Of a stretch of 64,000 nucleotides of DNA, positions 32,270 through 44,880 are shown in pieces. Position 1 is the stretch's first letter, and each line of letters starts with the position of its first letter. The translations under genes were made by a program, and so were the position numbers. Below the pieces are notes generated by a model. The model ran no database searches. It worked only from the letters and a program-made list of their open reading frames with translations, and was not told the origin of the DNA. The stretch comes from Scilla litardierei (taxonomy: Eukaryota > Streptophyta > Magnoliopsida > Asparagales > Asparagaceae). Where the stretch lies: positions 64,097,370 through 64,161,369 of the forward strand of contig CM061134.1 in the NCBI GenBank assembly GCA_030789695.1, in the 5' to 3' direction.

Positions 32270-34675
32270 CATCCGAGTGTGTCTCCATAGGGAGCACCTG
32301 TTCTGCTGGTAAAAGAAAGACGGTCCACGTCGAATGTGTGTGGACTACAGAGAGTTGAATGCTGTCACCATTAAGAACAAGTATCCGTTGCCACGGATAG
32401 ACGACATTTTCGATCAGCTTGGAGGATCGAATGTATTCTCTAAACTGGATCTCAGGAGCGGATATCACCAGCTGAGAATGAAGAATGAAGATGTGCAGAA
32501 GACAGCGTTCAGAACGAAGTATGGACACTATGAGTTCATGGTTATGCCTTTCGGTATAACCAACGCACCCACAGTTTTCATGAATCTGATGAACCTGATA
32601 TTCTATGACTTCTTAGATAAGCTCATTGTTATCTTTATTGATGACATCTTGATCTATTCGAAGACAGAAGAGGAGCATGCTGAGCACTTAAGGACAGTTC
32701 TGGAGATTTTGAGGAAGCATCGTTTGTATGCAAAGTATTCCAAGTGCGAGTTCTGGCTGGATAGAGTAGCATTTCTTGGACATGTGGTGTCAGGAGATGG
32801 CATAGCCGTGGATCCGGAAAGATCAAGGCTATCAGAGAGTGTCCGACTCTGCAAACAGCGTCTGAGATCAGGAATTTTCTTGGGCTACCAGGATATTATC
32901 GGCGCTTTATCAAGCATTTCTCCTGGATTGCCGAGCCGATGACTAGACTGATGAGGAAGGATATACCGTTTGTTTGGTCTGATGCTTGTGAGGAGGCTTT
33001 TTCTATTCTGAAGGCGAGATTGACGTCAGCACCTGTTCTAGCTGTGCCTGATCGGAGTGGAGGCTTCGAGATCTTTTGCGATGCTTCTGGCAAAGGTCTC
33101 GGTTGCGTTTTGCATGAGCATGGACATGTGGTAGTGTATGCTTCTCGGCAGCTTAAGGCTCATGAGAAGAACTACACGACTCACGATTTGGAGTTGGTTG
33201 CAGTCATATTTGTGCTCAAGATTTGGAGGCATTTCTTGCTGATTGAGAAGGTGAAGATTTTCACTGATCACAAAATCTTGAAATATATCTTTACACAGAA
33301 GGAGCTCTACATGCGACAACGTCGATGGTTGGAGATCATGGCAGATTATGAGATCAACTTGCAGTATCACCCTGGCAAGGTGAACGTGGTTCTTGATGCA
33401 ATGAGCAGACTTCCAGCAGTTATGATGTTGACTTCACAGTGGAGGTTGCAACACGATTTCTGTGAGTGAGGTATTGAGATTGTGCTTCCTGGAGAGGTTT
33501 CGTCGTTGATGTGTATGCAAATACAATCGACGATTGTGGATCGGATCAAAGCATGTCAGGCTAGAGATCTGAAGCTGAAGAAGATCCACGAGCAGGAAGA
33601 AGCCGGTCTGCAGACTGACTTTCTGATTCATGAGGATGGCTCACTGAGGTATGGAGCCAGAGTTTGTATGCCAGCTGGAGATGTTAGAGAGGAGTTGCAT
33701 GTTGAGGCACATAGTTCGACGTATTCTATGCATCATGGTGGCACCAAGATGTACAATGACCTTCGCCTGAACTATTGGTGGCATGGCATGAAGCGGAGTG
33801 TGGCACGGATCGTTGCCAAGTGTTTAGTGTGCCAGCAGGTTAAGGCAAAGCATCAGCGTACGACATGATTGTTACTACTGCTTCCGATTCCAGAGTGGAA
33901 GTGGCAACACATCACTATGGATTTCGTGACTGGACTACCTCGAAGTCCAAAGCAGAATGACGCGATTTGGGTAATCGTAGACCAATTGACCAAATCTGCG
34001 CACTTTATTCCTTTCCGAGTGGGACAATCCACGAAAACGCTAGCAAGGAGATACATGGAGGTCAATCCTTTTACTCTCCATTTTTATTTCCTTTTCCCTA
34101 GTTTAGATAGTGATGTAACATGAATCGTGCAGGAGATCGTGCGACTTCACGGAGTCCCCGTGAGTATCTTGTCGGACAGAGACACGAGATTCACATCTCA
34201 ATTTTGGCAGAGTCTGCAGAAGAGTCTGGGTACGACTCTGAGTTTCAGTCCCGCATACCACCCGCAGACAGATGGCTAGTTCGAGAGGACGATTCAGATT
34301 TTGGAGGACATGCTGAGGGTGTGCATGTTGGACTTCAAGGGATCTTCTTGGAAGGATCATCTTCATCATGTGGAGTTTGCCTATAATAACAGCTACCAGG
34401 CAAGCATTGGCATGGCACCATTTGCCGCGCTTTATAAAAAGAAATGGTGATCACCACTGAGCTGGGAGGACATTGGAGACATGGAGCTGTTAGGGATAGA
34501 GATGATTATTGAGGTAGTGGATGTTGTGAGGAACATCAGGGAGAAGCTGAGGATCGCTCAGGACCATTTCAAGCATTTGGCAGATGATAAACGGCGATCG
34601 TTGGAGTTTCAGCCTAGGGACCATGTTTTTCTCAAGATCTCTCCGAATCGAGGAGTTATTCGATTTGGAAAGAGA
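32270..34675 (+). pseudogene. pol: A2 pol: RT, RNase H, integrase (truncated by B)
   Basis: Continues the RT interrupted at 12567. After a small indel near 32310 the frame reads [34 protein letters not shown] and the catalytic [11 protein letters not shown] frameshift near 32830-32930 precedes RNase H ([51 protein letters not shown]). Stops occur at 33467-33469 and 33866-33868. Integrase has HHGGTKMY, WWHGMKRSV and CLVCQQVKAKH, then TMDFVTGLP (first Asp). After a 72-bp intron come [14 protein letters not shown] (second Asp), then YHPQTDG, a TAG in place of the usual Gln, and FERTIQ (Glu). The frame ends IRFGKR at 34675, where B is inserted; A1 shows that the FIGPFEIL region and chromodomain should follow. 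Confidence 0.9.
34061..34132 (+). other. Candidate spliceosomal intron in A2 integrase
   Basis: GTCAATCCTT...CGTGCAG, 72 bp, between codons for RRYME and [11 protein letters not shown]. Length is a multiple of three but the piece contains an in-frame TGA. The site is identical to 824-896 in A1, while the internal sequences have diverged far more than the neighbouring exons. Confidence 0.75.
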
Positions 34676-36187
34676 TGTTGAGTATTGATTCCCTTGATTT
34701 GGTTTTGATGATGAACAAACATAAATATAGGGTACTAATTCTATTTGAGCGCAGTTATGAAGATCGTCGCCAAATTACTTTGTAGATCTCAAGCGACGTC
34801 TTAAAACTTCTTTAGAGCGCGTGATCGTTGTGCCTGAAGCTTCGTTGAAGCTCAAGGAGTTGTTAATGAAGTCAAGGGATTCAGACTCGTCATGTTGAAG
34901 CTTTGAAGACGGTTTGTCGTGTATATTTATATTGACTTCTAGCTTTGTTTCATAGAATGCTAAGACTTGAGTCTTACTTGCCTAGCAATCCTCATGTCTA
35001 TCATATCTTATCTCTAGGATTGCCTTAGAAGCCATTAGGAAGGGTTCCTTAGCTTATTGTTTCTTTTCATGGCTTTATGTGCATCTTTGTTGGTTCAAGT
35101 AGAAGAACCAATCGACTAGATGATAATCTAATCGATTGGAAATTCTTCTTGAACCGACTAGTTGTCTTTGTGTTTTTTAGCCTATTCACTGTTGACCAAT
35201 TAGTCGGTCCAAGAAGGTTCACCGACCGACTAGTTGTCAAACTAGTCGGTTAGTGTTTCTTCTTAGACCGACTAGTTTACCCTTCTTATTTTACTCATTT
35301 CTCTGTTAACCATCTAGTCGGTCCAAGAAGGTTCACCGACCGACTAGTTCTCAAACTAATGGTCAGTGATCCGTCTTAAACCGATTAAACTGCTTTAATT
35401 TTACAGCCATTGGAGATTCTATTTCCACGATTTTTCTTGATCTGTTTTAATTCTTTCCATATATGTTTGATATGTTTCAAACATGGAAATTTCTCTAATA
35501 TGAGAGAGGACTCCGATCTAATTCGAGATCTATCGATTATCAATTTTTTCTAAGGGCTCTTTCTCTCTCGAAAATCTCTCTCTTCTTTGTGACCTAATTT
35601 CTCAAAGAGATTTTCAGCTGGTGTGCATTCATACTCCTAAAAGGTTGAATCACGATCATCATCATCATCCTAGCCATCTTCCTCTGTCCATCTTGGTGGT
35701 GATAGGGCTTCGTGATCATCTTTTCTCATCATCTCTCCTTGCCCTAATACCATAAGTATTTCTCAAAGCATATGATTTTGTGGTGAGTGTTTCTTATTTC
35801 AATTAACTTGTTATTTGAGTTTATTTCTCGGTTTGTGAGAGGTACGTGATCCCGGTTTGTGGGAGTCACGAGTTAATTGCTGTATTGATTTATCTTGTAG
35901 AATTTTCTACTAGAAGTTTTAGTGAAAACTTGAATTAGTGGATTCTAACTCAAGTAGCCGGAAGGGATCCGGGTGTCTGGGACGTAGGATCACCGGAAAC
36001 AAGTCGGGGAGACTTGGGTGGATCCGAACCCATTATATATCTTGTTTGCGTTGTGTTATTCTTGTTGCTCTTATTTATTCCGCATAGTTGTTTGTGATTG
36101 CAAAATAATTAGGAATTATACTCTTGATTATTTTAAAGTACTATTCACCCCCTCTAGTACTTGTGCAGTAGCTTCCAGGGCATTACA
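34676..36187 (+). repeat. B 5' LTR
   Basis: 1512 bp, TGTTGAGTATTG...GGCATTACA, a diverged relative of the C and B2 LTRs. Its palindromic array is shorter (35109-35390) and the poly-C run near the end has only 5 bases. Confidence 0.88.
35109..35390. promoter_or_regulatory. Palindromic array in B 5' LTR
   Basis: Two full units of the GACCGACTAGT...ACTAGTCGGT type plus degenerate flanking copies (ATCGACTAGAT...ATCTAATCGAT). Confidence 0.65.
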
Positions 36188-36189
36188 TT

Positions 36190-36201
36190 TGGTATCAGAG
36201 C
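36190..36201 (+). promoter_or_regulatory. B primer-binding site (tRNA-Met)
   Basis: TGGTATCAGAGC, two bases after the LTR. Confidence 0.92.
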
Positions 36202-36214
36202 CAAGTTCATAGCT

Positions 36215-38508
36215 ATGACAAACAACGACAACCAAGCCGTTCGACCACCTCCCGACTACAACTCCTACAAGAATCGTGAAGGAGCCTCTTCAGTGGTCGA
36301 AGGATACTCCTCAACCAGGCCTGCTCACTTCAACGGTACCAACTATGGGTACTGGAAATGCCAGATGGAAACCTTCCTCCGGAGCGCATCACTTTGGAGA
36401 GCCACATTAACAGAGTACGTTGAGCCCACTGAAGAAGACTTCACACAGTGGACTCCCGCGGGGGTCACCGCGGAGGTGAGCAATGCCAAGGCAATGAATG
36501 CCTTACAATGTGCACTGGAGCCTGAAGATTTCAACAAAATATGCACCTGTAAGAATGCATATCAGATTTGGAATCAACTCCTCATCTTGCACGAGGGAAT
36601 GAGCAGGGTAAAACACTCTAAAATCACTGTTGCTAACAAAGAGTTCGAGTTATTTCACATGGAACAGGGTGAAAGAATTAAGGAGTACTATGCTTGTTTC
36701 GTGGATCTAACCAACGAATTGGAAGCTCTTGGGAAGACCTATACCCAAGAAGAGAAAGTCGCAAAGATCATTGACGGACTTCCTTCGAGTGGGGAAAAGC
36801 GAACCTACACTATCAAGGAAGGTAATGATATGTCAAAATATACTGTTGTTCAACTAATGGGTACCTTGATGTCTTATGAGGTATGAAAGGACAGCAAGAT
36901 CAAGATGCAGGACAAGATGAATGCGTTCTTGAAGCAAGAAGAGCCGAAGAAAAAGGCGATTGCTTTCAAGGCCGCCCCTACCACACCTACCGATAGTGAA
37001 GAATCAAAAAATGAGTTGGACATGGAATCTTTGGCCCTCATGGCAAAGAAGTTCAACCGGTTTTTTTGAAAAGGTAATTTCAAGAACAAATCCAAAGTTG
37101 GTTCTACTAATGCCTCTGCTCCTTTGTGTTTCAAATGCAATAAGCCAGGACACATCAAGGTCGATTGTCCTTTCAACAAACAAAAGGAGAAGTGGAAGGC
37201 ACCCAAGTTCGACAAGTTAAGAAAGTACAAGAAAGAGTACAAGAAAGGGCTTGTCGGTACATTCACTGACTCGGAAGGGGACTCTTCAAGTGGTGAGTTA
37301 GATAAAGAACAAGTGGAGAAAGCACACATGTGCTTCATGGCAAGAGAGCAACATGATCAAGAGACCGCTTCAGATGAAAGCGAGGATAAAGGTGAAGAGG
37401 TAACTATGGATGACCTCAGATTAGCTAATGAACAAATTTGGTCTAAGTATTCTAAGTTAGTAAATAGATATACTAAAATCAAAGATAAGCTAACTAGTCT
37501 TCAAACCACACCTAAACCTGTCATCACCAACAACGACACTGTTGTTGAAGCCTTGAGAACTGAGATTGTAAATCTCAAATCTCAACGTGAGCATATTAAC
37601 ATTCAGGATTCGGATGAACATGAGATATCGGATTTGATTTCTTGAAACTCAACTTTGAGTATTGAGAATGAGAATCTCAAGTCATATGTTTGTGAACTCA
37701 CAACGCAAGTGTCCACTTTGGATGCTAAAATACTTTCTCTCAACGAGAAATATGAGTCCACATTAGGCCGGATTGAGAAATTCAACAAAGGCAAGGATCA
37801 TTTGGATAATATTCTGAATGACTTACTTTCGGCCAATCATCGCATTGGCTTGGGGTATAAAAAGGAAAATTCATCCAAATCTTCCACCACCTTTGTAAGG
37901 CCATCCTCCGATGTCTCAACTCGTGGGAGTAAACACCCCATGGGTAGTTCATCTACCAATGGTACTTCCACTAAGTACACATCCCCTTTTGGAAAGAAAC
38001 CCACTTTGGGTGGACCTCCAAAGAAGGGTCATGCACTTATGTACACAAATACTATGCCATGTAGGAACACACCTCCTACTCCACAAGTTTACACTTATGA
38101 TGATTTCTATGCTCCACGTCCACGCGCACGTGCACACCAAGTGAGACACACTCACGCACGTGTTCCCCTACATGCATATGTTCATCCTCATCATTATTAC
38201 ATGAATGATTACCATCATACACCGTATCATATGTTGCCACCACCATTTCATCATGTGCCGCATGCTTATCCACATCATGCATACACTAGGTCACTTCCTC
38301 GTAGAACACTACACCACGTAGAAATCAACAAAATGTGCATGTTCCCAATAGGAATAGGGCTCCCAAGACATTCACGATTTGGGGCCCAAAGGACACTAGC
38401 ATGCATGAGAAACAAGCTTATATCAATTCTTATTTTATGAATGTTGTGCAGAATGATGACTATATTGGGAAGTCTAAGTCCAATTGGACTTGGCTTCCAA
38501 AGGTCTAA
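36215..38508 (+). pseudogene. gag: B gag (Sirevirus type), broken
   Basis: Starts at ATG 36215 (MTNNDNQAVRPPPDYNSYKN). The capsid region parallels C and B2: FNGTNYGYWKCQMETFLRSA, ALEPEDFNKICTCKNAYQIW, IKEYYACFVDLTNELEALG. The zinc knuckle CFKCNKPGHIKVDC is at about 37127. Lys-rich, acidic and heptad-repeat stretches follow, and a histidine-rich region is encoded at about 38100-38290. In-frame stops are seen near 36884, near 37067 and near 37643, and a frameshift near 38330-38400 precedes the ending WTWLPKV. The TAA at 38506-38508 is the natural-looking end. Protease would follow, but D is inserted at 38630. Confidence 0.87.
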
Positions 38509-39224
38509 TCCTTTAGGACCCAATGACCTTGGGTACAATGATACAATGTTTTTATCTTCAGGTACTCAAGAAAAAGAAAAGGAGCTACAAATCTAAATCT
38601 AACTCCAAGAACAGTTGGATACTTTATAGTGTAGGGGTTTTGGCGGACCCTCAGAGCTCGAATCTGTGTCCGTCCTAAGTCGGACGGGCCACAGGGGCAT
38701 GAAAACGCAGCGGAATAAAATTACTACTAGCTAAACAATTTAGCTAGGCTCTGAGGGAGCCAGAACCTAACCCGATCTATGCCAACTTGGGGTGGATCTG
38801 ACCACCCCAAGAGGGATCTATTCTATAGCGACAAAATTAAATCTACACTAATAATTGCTTAACCACATACCCGGAATCTTGACCCTGGAGCAGGCAAGAT
38901 GTACCGCACCGTCTTCTGATGCTCCTCGTAGCCGAGCCGTCTTGACTCGATCCGCTTGAGCCGTCTCGCACCCTCGAACCGATCAGCCCGAGCCGACTTT
39001 CGCCTCCGAGCCGATCACACGCGATAGAAAGTTTCACTTGAGTAGAACCCGCGTCTTAGACGTCTGGATCCGAATCCAAACCCCCTTCGTAGTCTTGCTA
39101 GGCCTACTCCGGAGAATAGGAAGAAGAGAAAGAGAGAATAGTTTAGTCGCTGATCGAGCTTGCTCTAAAATTCTGGAGCTACTCGATTGAGGACTTGGTG
39201 CATCTTTCAACGAAGGGATTGCAT

Positions 39225-39240
39225 CCCTATTTATATAGGG
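39225..39240 (-). promoter_or_regulatory. TATA box of D 3' LTR
   Basis: TATATAAATA on the minus strand inside a near-palindrome CCCTATATAAATAGGG. The same box is in the right LTR near 52900-52915. Confidence 0.6.
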
Positions 39241-39562
39241 AGTCGGCACTCCTTCTTTCGTTGCGAGCAATGTGGGACAATAGCTAAATTGAAGAGAATT
39301 CAATTAAGCTAATTTAGCTTAATTTGAAGTTAGAGAGCTTTTCATAAAAGCAAACTTCAACTAATTAATTCTCTTCGCTCATTAAACTTTAGACACCAAA
39401 CAAGCTATCAATCCGAAGGGCTTCGAATGGTGAACACGTAGGAACCAACGACGACGAATTTCGACTTCGTTTGACCCCTCAAACAATTGCCCAAAGTTGG
39501 GCAAAAAATCACTCTTTGTAGCCGTCATGTGGGGTTTCAAAAACCCCTAGAATAACTTAAGT

Positions 39563-39598
39563 TGCGGGCGCGCCCGCTAAGCTTAGCGGGCGCGCCCG
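39563..39598. other. Perfect 36-bp GC-rich palindrome in D 3' LTR
   Basis: GCGGGCGCGCCCGCTAAG followed by its exact reverse complement, so the whole 36 bp is self-complementary with no spacer. In the other LTR (53238-53273) two bases differ, each a G-to-A or C-to-T change. Confidence 0.85.
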
Positions 39599-40308
39599 CC
39601 CAAGGCACGGGAGGCGGGCCGCCCGCCCGCTGGGCAGCGGGTGCTAGCCCACTGCAGACAGCAGGCTGCGCCCGCTGTGCAGCGGGCCGCGCCCGTTTTG
39701 ACTCTACGGATGGGCTTGTTAGCCCAGTGGGTCTAACCCACCTTGCCTTGAACTGTTTTTACGTTTCTGGGCTCGTTTGAGCTCCGATTTGGACGCGGTT
39801 TGAACCTGTGTTAAGACCGGGACGATCCCGTTATCCAGGTAATCCTTTCCAATATATTTGTTCCTACTAAATTTGTCGTAACCAATTTACGACACGTTTA
39901 ATCTTAGTTTGCATCAAATGCAACATTGTCACTATTGCTATTTACGACTAATTTTCACAACAAGCTTTGTGAATATTAACTATTCAATATCATCAAATGA
40001 ATTTCTCTCAATTAATCTTCCTATTACTAAGACACGAACGCTACTCGGTGTGAGACCCTACAGCCTGACCTTACTACAGGTTGGGGCTCGAAACCTCTAG
40101 ACGACGATCACCACGAGCAGTAGATGTCGTCCCTGTTTCAGAATCATTATAAAGTGATCGACCCTTTGACAAAAGTGTCGTTGGGTTTACATTAGCTGTG
40201 TCAGTGATGAATGTTGTTAGCTATAGTCCCTTCGTCAAGACTGTGTTCCTGTTGGCCTATGGTATGGTTTACTGTCAACCCTATTAGACAACATTGATCA
40301 GTATACGG

Positions 40309-40375
40309 CGGTCTTTGTTGTATTCACGTTGTACTTCTTACAACGTACCCCGGCCGAGGATTAACACAAAGACCG
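40309..40375. other. Nested stem-loop in D 3' LTR
   Basis: Outer arms CGGTCTTTGT (40309-40318) and ACAAAGACCG (40366-40375) are perfect. Inside, GTTGTA (40328-40333) pairs with TACAAC (40339-40344). Kept in the right LTR near 54004-54070. Confidence 0.6.
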
Positions 40376-41009
40376 TACTGAGCCTGTGACACTAACTTCC
40401 CTTTAACGGAAGTGACGAATCCCATCTTAGTCATCTACTCGCCTCGTGAGCTTCAGGTGCAACCCAACCTAAGATCTTTCAGCAGGCCTAGCCTCGAAGC
40501 TAGATCATGGGTCTAGGCTACACCATTCGCTCACAGTTTCGTACAAATGACTTCAGGTCATAAGGACCAGTTAACCTATCATCACCCTCAAGTTATTATA
40601 GACAGTTTAGTTAAAGTCAACCATTTAATAACTCTAATTTGGTCGTTCAGTGAACTCATTCTCCAATGAGCACCTGTGTCTCGTCTCTGACTTCACCAAG
40701 TCGAATGACTATGAGATCATCATTACCCTAAGGTAAGACTAAGACACAGTGGTCTATCTGATGTGTCGATATCCAGTTCTCGACACATCTATGACCACAA
40801 ACCATTTAAGACTTACGTTTCTATTCGGTCGCTTACTTACTCATAATCGAGATCTTATCTAGATATGTAAGGACCTAACTATAAGTCTATGTACATTATC
40901 TAAGTATATTAATGCAAAGATTTCATACTTAGGATAATGGATACCATATACAATATGAACAAGACGTATACTTAGGATAAATCGCCTTATGGGCATATAT
41001 CCTCCTACA

Positions 41010-42263
41010 TCTCCCACTTGCACTTAGGCTATTTATCACGGTATCTCATACCGTCATAGCATATCAGTCATTTTGACATTTATATGACAAACCTAAGAGT
41101 GGATTTACTAACAAGTATCTACAATTGTATTTTAATGTATTAATTAATACATCTCTTGATCACACAAAGTTGATCCTTTGAAAAATGATTTGCATCAAAA
41201 TTTTCCTTTCTTTATATTAGCTAACCAATTAGCTTATACAATCTAGATGTGGGGTCTAACATTTCTATAAGTCAATCTCAGCTCATTCCAATTTTCTTGT
41301 GTCAATATGTCAAGTACATACACGACACCCTTAGTCTCTATATACGATTAAATCAAAAAAATTTGATTCGATGTTTTATATAGATTATTTATAAGTTGGA
41401 AATCCTGTTTACTTAGTCCGATAGACTGGAACTAAGTATACAAGCTAGCTCCCACTGACTTTAAGAATTACCTGGTTAAGTACTTCAATATTATATCTAA
41501 ATCATATTTAGATTTATATATATGAAGAGCATAACCCTTTTATAAGTGCTTTAGATGGAATGTACTAGTGTCAGGTTCAGTTTGACGAATGAGTCAAGTC
41601 AAGATCGGTTTAAGGTATCTTGACATTGACTCACTCAATCAAACGTCCTATACTGTACTTTTCCCTCAACCACATTTAATATTAACTCTTTAATAACCAA
41701 ATGTAGTTTATTAAGAATTAATCTTAATATGCGTATAATTGTGATCACACACAATTTATACGCTCCTGGAACCTATACTTAACTACAGATTGACTATAAC
41801 ATTAAGTCAGCTCCAAAAACATCATTTTCTGAAACTTTGTATCATAATTCTAGAATTTTCGCAACCATCTCAGAAAGCCACAATCATAGAAAATTTAAGC
41901 CAATCTCAATCAAATTTCAATTTCAACAGAAAACGCAATTTCTGAGACATTCATTCAAAAACAACGGATCCATAAAGATGAACCGTAATATGTTTATCAA
42001 ATAAAATTTAAGTGGTGAACACTCAATCATTGTTTTCTCTTGGAGGAATGATACATTTTATTCAACTAAAATTTAGTATCAGCTCCTTCTCGATCATGTC
42101 TTCTCGAAGTCTTTGAACGGCCCCAGCAGCAACGATTGCTCATATTGCCAACCGTCCTCCGTACTTCTCCCAATCTTCGCTTCATATTAGCCACATGTAT
42201 ACATTACACAGATGTCTCAGTATCTCATACTATATGATTAGAAATAATTATGCTTCATTGAAT
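41010..42263 (-). other. D 3' non-coding interior
   Basis: Contains the polypurine tract (minus strand AAGTGCAAGTGGGAGA against the LTR at 41010). No pol sequence is seen, and the region is A/T-rich. Confidence 0.65.
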
Positions 42264-43090
42264 TTAATTTGTTGTACCTGAGGTAGAGGCATCAGTATGC
42301 GCCTTCTTCTTTTCTGCAAGATAGATCTTGCAGTTCCTCTTCCAGTGGCCAATCTTATGGCAATGGAAGCACTCATATTTTGACGGGGCCTCTTTGGTCT
42401 TTTTCTTCCCTTTCTTTGCCTTCGCATGTTACGGGACCTGCCTCTTCATACCCTTGCCTTTCGGCTGGTCGGAAGAAGCAGAGCCAACAACCAATGCAGT
42501 GTGCTTCTTCTCAATCTCCTCAAACTGCCTAAGCATATTGAGGAGATCAGGAAGATCCGTTTCAAGACTGTTCATTATAAAACCAGTGATGAAAGGCTTA
42601 AATTCAGGAGTTAAAGACTTAAGGATAATATCCACGGACATCTCATTGTCCAGGAAAAATCCTAACTGGTCGGCGTCCTCTATGTACCCGATCATCTTGA
42701 TGACATGATCTTGTACGGGCCCTTCCTCCATCTTTGTGCCCCAGAGGTTGCTGGTGGCTTCAAACTTGGCGCTCTAGACCGCTTGTCGTATAACTCTTGT
42801 GCATTCAGAAGCATACTTTGAACATCCATATGTTCATGCTTCCTCTGCAGTTCGTTACTCATCGAAGCCAGAGTAAGGCACATGGCCTTCTCTGCATCCC
42901 TCTGGTATAGTTTATAGGCTTCCTTTTCCTCGAAGGTCGAATCATCATCGGGCTTCTCCGGAGCGTCCTTGAACAGTACGTATCCAATCCCGGCTAGGGA
43001 AAGGACCAACTTAATGTTCCTAAGCCAGTCTTTGTAGTTCGTTCCATCGAGCACGTTCTTCTCTACCATATATCTAAGACCCGAATCCAT
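42264..43090 (-). pseudogene. gag: D gag (copia), one frameshift and one stop
   Basis: Minus strand from ATG 43090 (MDSGLRYMVEKNVLDGTNYK). Copia capsid features: LDGTNYKDWLRNIKLVLS, AMCLTLASMSNELQ, then after a frameshift near 42772 the VIKMIGYIEDADQLGFFL and MSVDIILKSLTPEFKPFI segments. A TAA at about 42428-42430 follows MKRQVP. The zinc knuckle CFHCHKIGHWKRNC is then encoded at about 42385-42318 in the same frame, and the gene ends at a TAA at 42264-42266. It is about 275 codons in all. No protease or pol follows, so the element would need enzymes from elsewhere. Confidence 0.85.
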
Positions 43091-44875
43091 TCTGTAATTT
43101 TATAGATACTTTAGTCAGTATATGTTCGTTGTATAGTTTTAATGGTTTTTAATAAAAATATATTCTCCCACTAAATTTATTAAAGCCATAATAATAAACA
43201 AGTTATTAAAAAATAACATTTGTGAGAGAGGGATCCGACTACCCCGAGTCTGACAACCTTGAGTGTGTCTCAACAAGTTGACTGACTCTGCAGTCGGTAG
43301 ACGAACTTGTCGTCAATCATATTAAATATGATTCCATATCGATTTTATCCCTAGTCATTTATGATCATGAGTGTGCTCATCCGGATCACAATGGCTAGCC
43401 TAGTCAGACCCTTGTTTTCGTGTCTAGCCTGACTTGCCCCGCCGCTCGGTGTATGCACGACACGTCAGTTTGGGTCTGGACTTAGACTACATTCTTGGTT
43501 AGACTTATGACTGTGCTCGGTGGATGAGACAACGATTTTAGTCAGGTCAAGATGTCAATCAAGAAATCGGTTCCTATAAGATTGACATGTCACGGCTTGA
43601 GTGTAGCTCAACAACCGTAACAGGTTTCTTACAGTTGCCAACTCCTAAAACAAGGAGGGCTACGATTTACCTTGAACAAGATTATTATCGGATTTGACTT
43701 AGGTATAGTCGATGGACTTACACAGTCATGAATCGACTCCTTGCGGTCCAGCAGACGCGGCCAGGGAATTGACTAAGCCAGGACCACTCGGCCCCTAGAC
43801 TAGCTAGGGTGGTCCAGCAAACTTAGCCAAGCACATTGACCGACATCATGATCCATTGAAGGAGTTTTCATCAATTCTATGTTCGTCCAACAACTAAATG
43901 GCTTTTAATTAAAACTAGTTAATCCTTATCAACTAGTGGATCCTAAAATTCGAAATTTTATGGATTAGTTGAATGATTTTTATTAAGTCCTTATCAACTA
44001 TAATGTTCATTCGTTCAACGTGCTACCCCAATCTAATTAGGATTTAATAAACAATTACAACATATTTCAAAAATAGCCTTTTATGAAAATCATCATTTAA
44101 ACGATTTATTGTAATGATTGACAATCAAAAAGGGACTACCCTTATCTGGTATTAGGTTTTGATGTTGTTTTGTTTATCAAACATAGCATGTCACTAGTTT
44201 ATTAAAATTTCATCTTATAAAATTTTAATCATTTAATGGCTAACCTAAAGGGTTCATGAATACATTATCCAAGATGTCCATTAAAATAAAACAACTAATT
44301 TATCCGCATAAATTAGAAGTTCATGTAATGACATATAATGGGAATTTGCAAGTTAAAATTATCTACATAATGAATAACACGCAAATCTAAAATTTAACAA
44401 TTAAATTTAAAGATCAAAAATTTAAAGCTTAAAACATTTTTATCACATAAAACTAGGTTTCATAAAATTATCAAATAATTTTAAAACCTAGGCTTTAAAA
44501 TTTTTAATCAAACATTTCTAAGATTAAAATATCGCATAAATAATCTAGAAACATATATGTAATTTAAAAGAAAATCATTTATCATTTCATCTTATGAAAA
44601 TAAAATATTTCTTTATACATATCCATTAAAGCAATTTTAAAACATTTTTAAAATCATTAGAATTGTTTTAAAAGCTTTCAAATAAAGTTTTTTAAAAAAA
44701 AATTCAACCTTTATGCAACTTAAGAGAATTAAATTCAAAAATTAAAATTCATCCTTAAAGTTACATAAACTTTAAAACTTTTAAATGCTCGGAAAAATTA
44801 TTATATCTCATAAAAAATTTTATAAAGTATTTAAACATTAGAGACCCATTTAAATTTATCGCATAAAATTAAATC
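43091..44875 (-). other. D 5' leader (gag-proximal part)
   Basis: A/T-rich leader between primer site and gag, continued at 52142-52290 beyond E. It holds the 165-bp block (43717-43881) that also occurs in the leader of E. Confidence 0.7.
43717..43881 (-). repeat. 165-bp leader block shared with E (D copy)
   Basis: Reverse complement of 46735-46899 with about nine mismatches by eye, eight of them clustered in the middle. Because D is on the minus strand, the block has the same sense in both elements. Confidence 0.88.
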
Positions 44876-44880
44876 GTCCC

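Larger units (their letters stand above)
4688..34675 (+). mobile_element. A2: Tekay/Del-like chromovirus, interrupted three times
   Basis: The visible pieces are 4688-5966, 11887-12567 and 32270-34675. Removing F with its CTTGT duplication and G with its ATATC duplication restores a continuous order: gag, intron, protease, RT, RNase H and integrase. Pol then stops abruptly at 34675, where the LTR of B starts, at the codon that in A1 precedes the chromodomain-bearing C terminus. The missing C terminus and 3' LTR should lie beyond 64000, on the far side of B and B2. Confidence 0.85.
38630..41009 (-). repeat. D LTR (3' LTR on the minus strand)
   Basis: 2380 bp. On the minus strand it has a GC-rich zone with a perfect 36-bp palindrome (39563-39598), then a TATA box within a self-complementary CCCTATATAAATAGGG (39225-39240). 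The last part (U5 side) lies at low coordinates. Short ORFs inside are not supported. Confidence 0.9.

Noticed and set aside
34061..34132. Reading the integrase insert as a simple in-frame insertion of 24 codons
   Set aside because: It contains a TGA, has GT and AG ends, and the other copy has a 73-bp insert at the same place that would shift the frame; an intron explains both.
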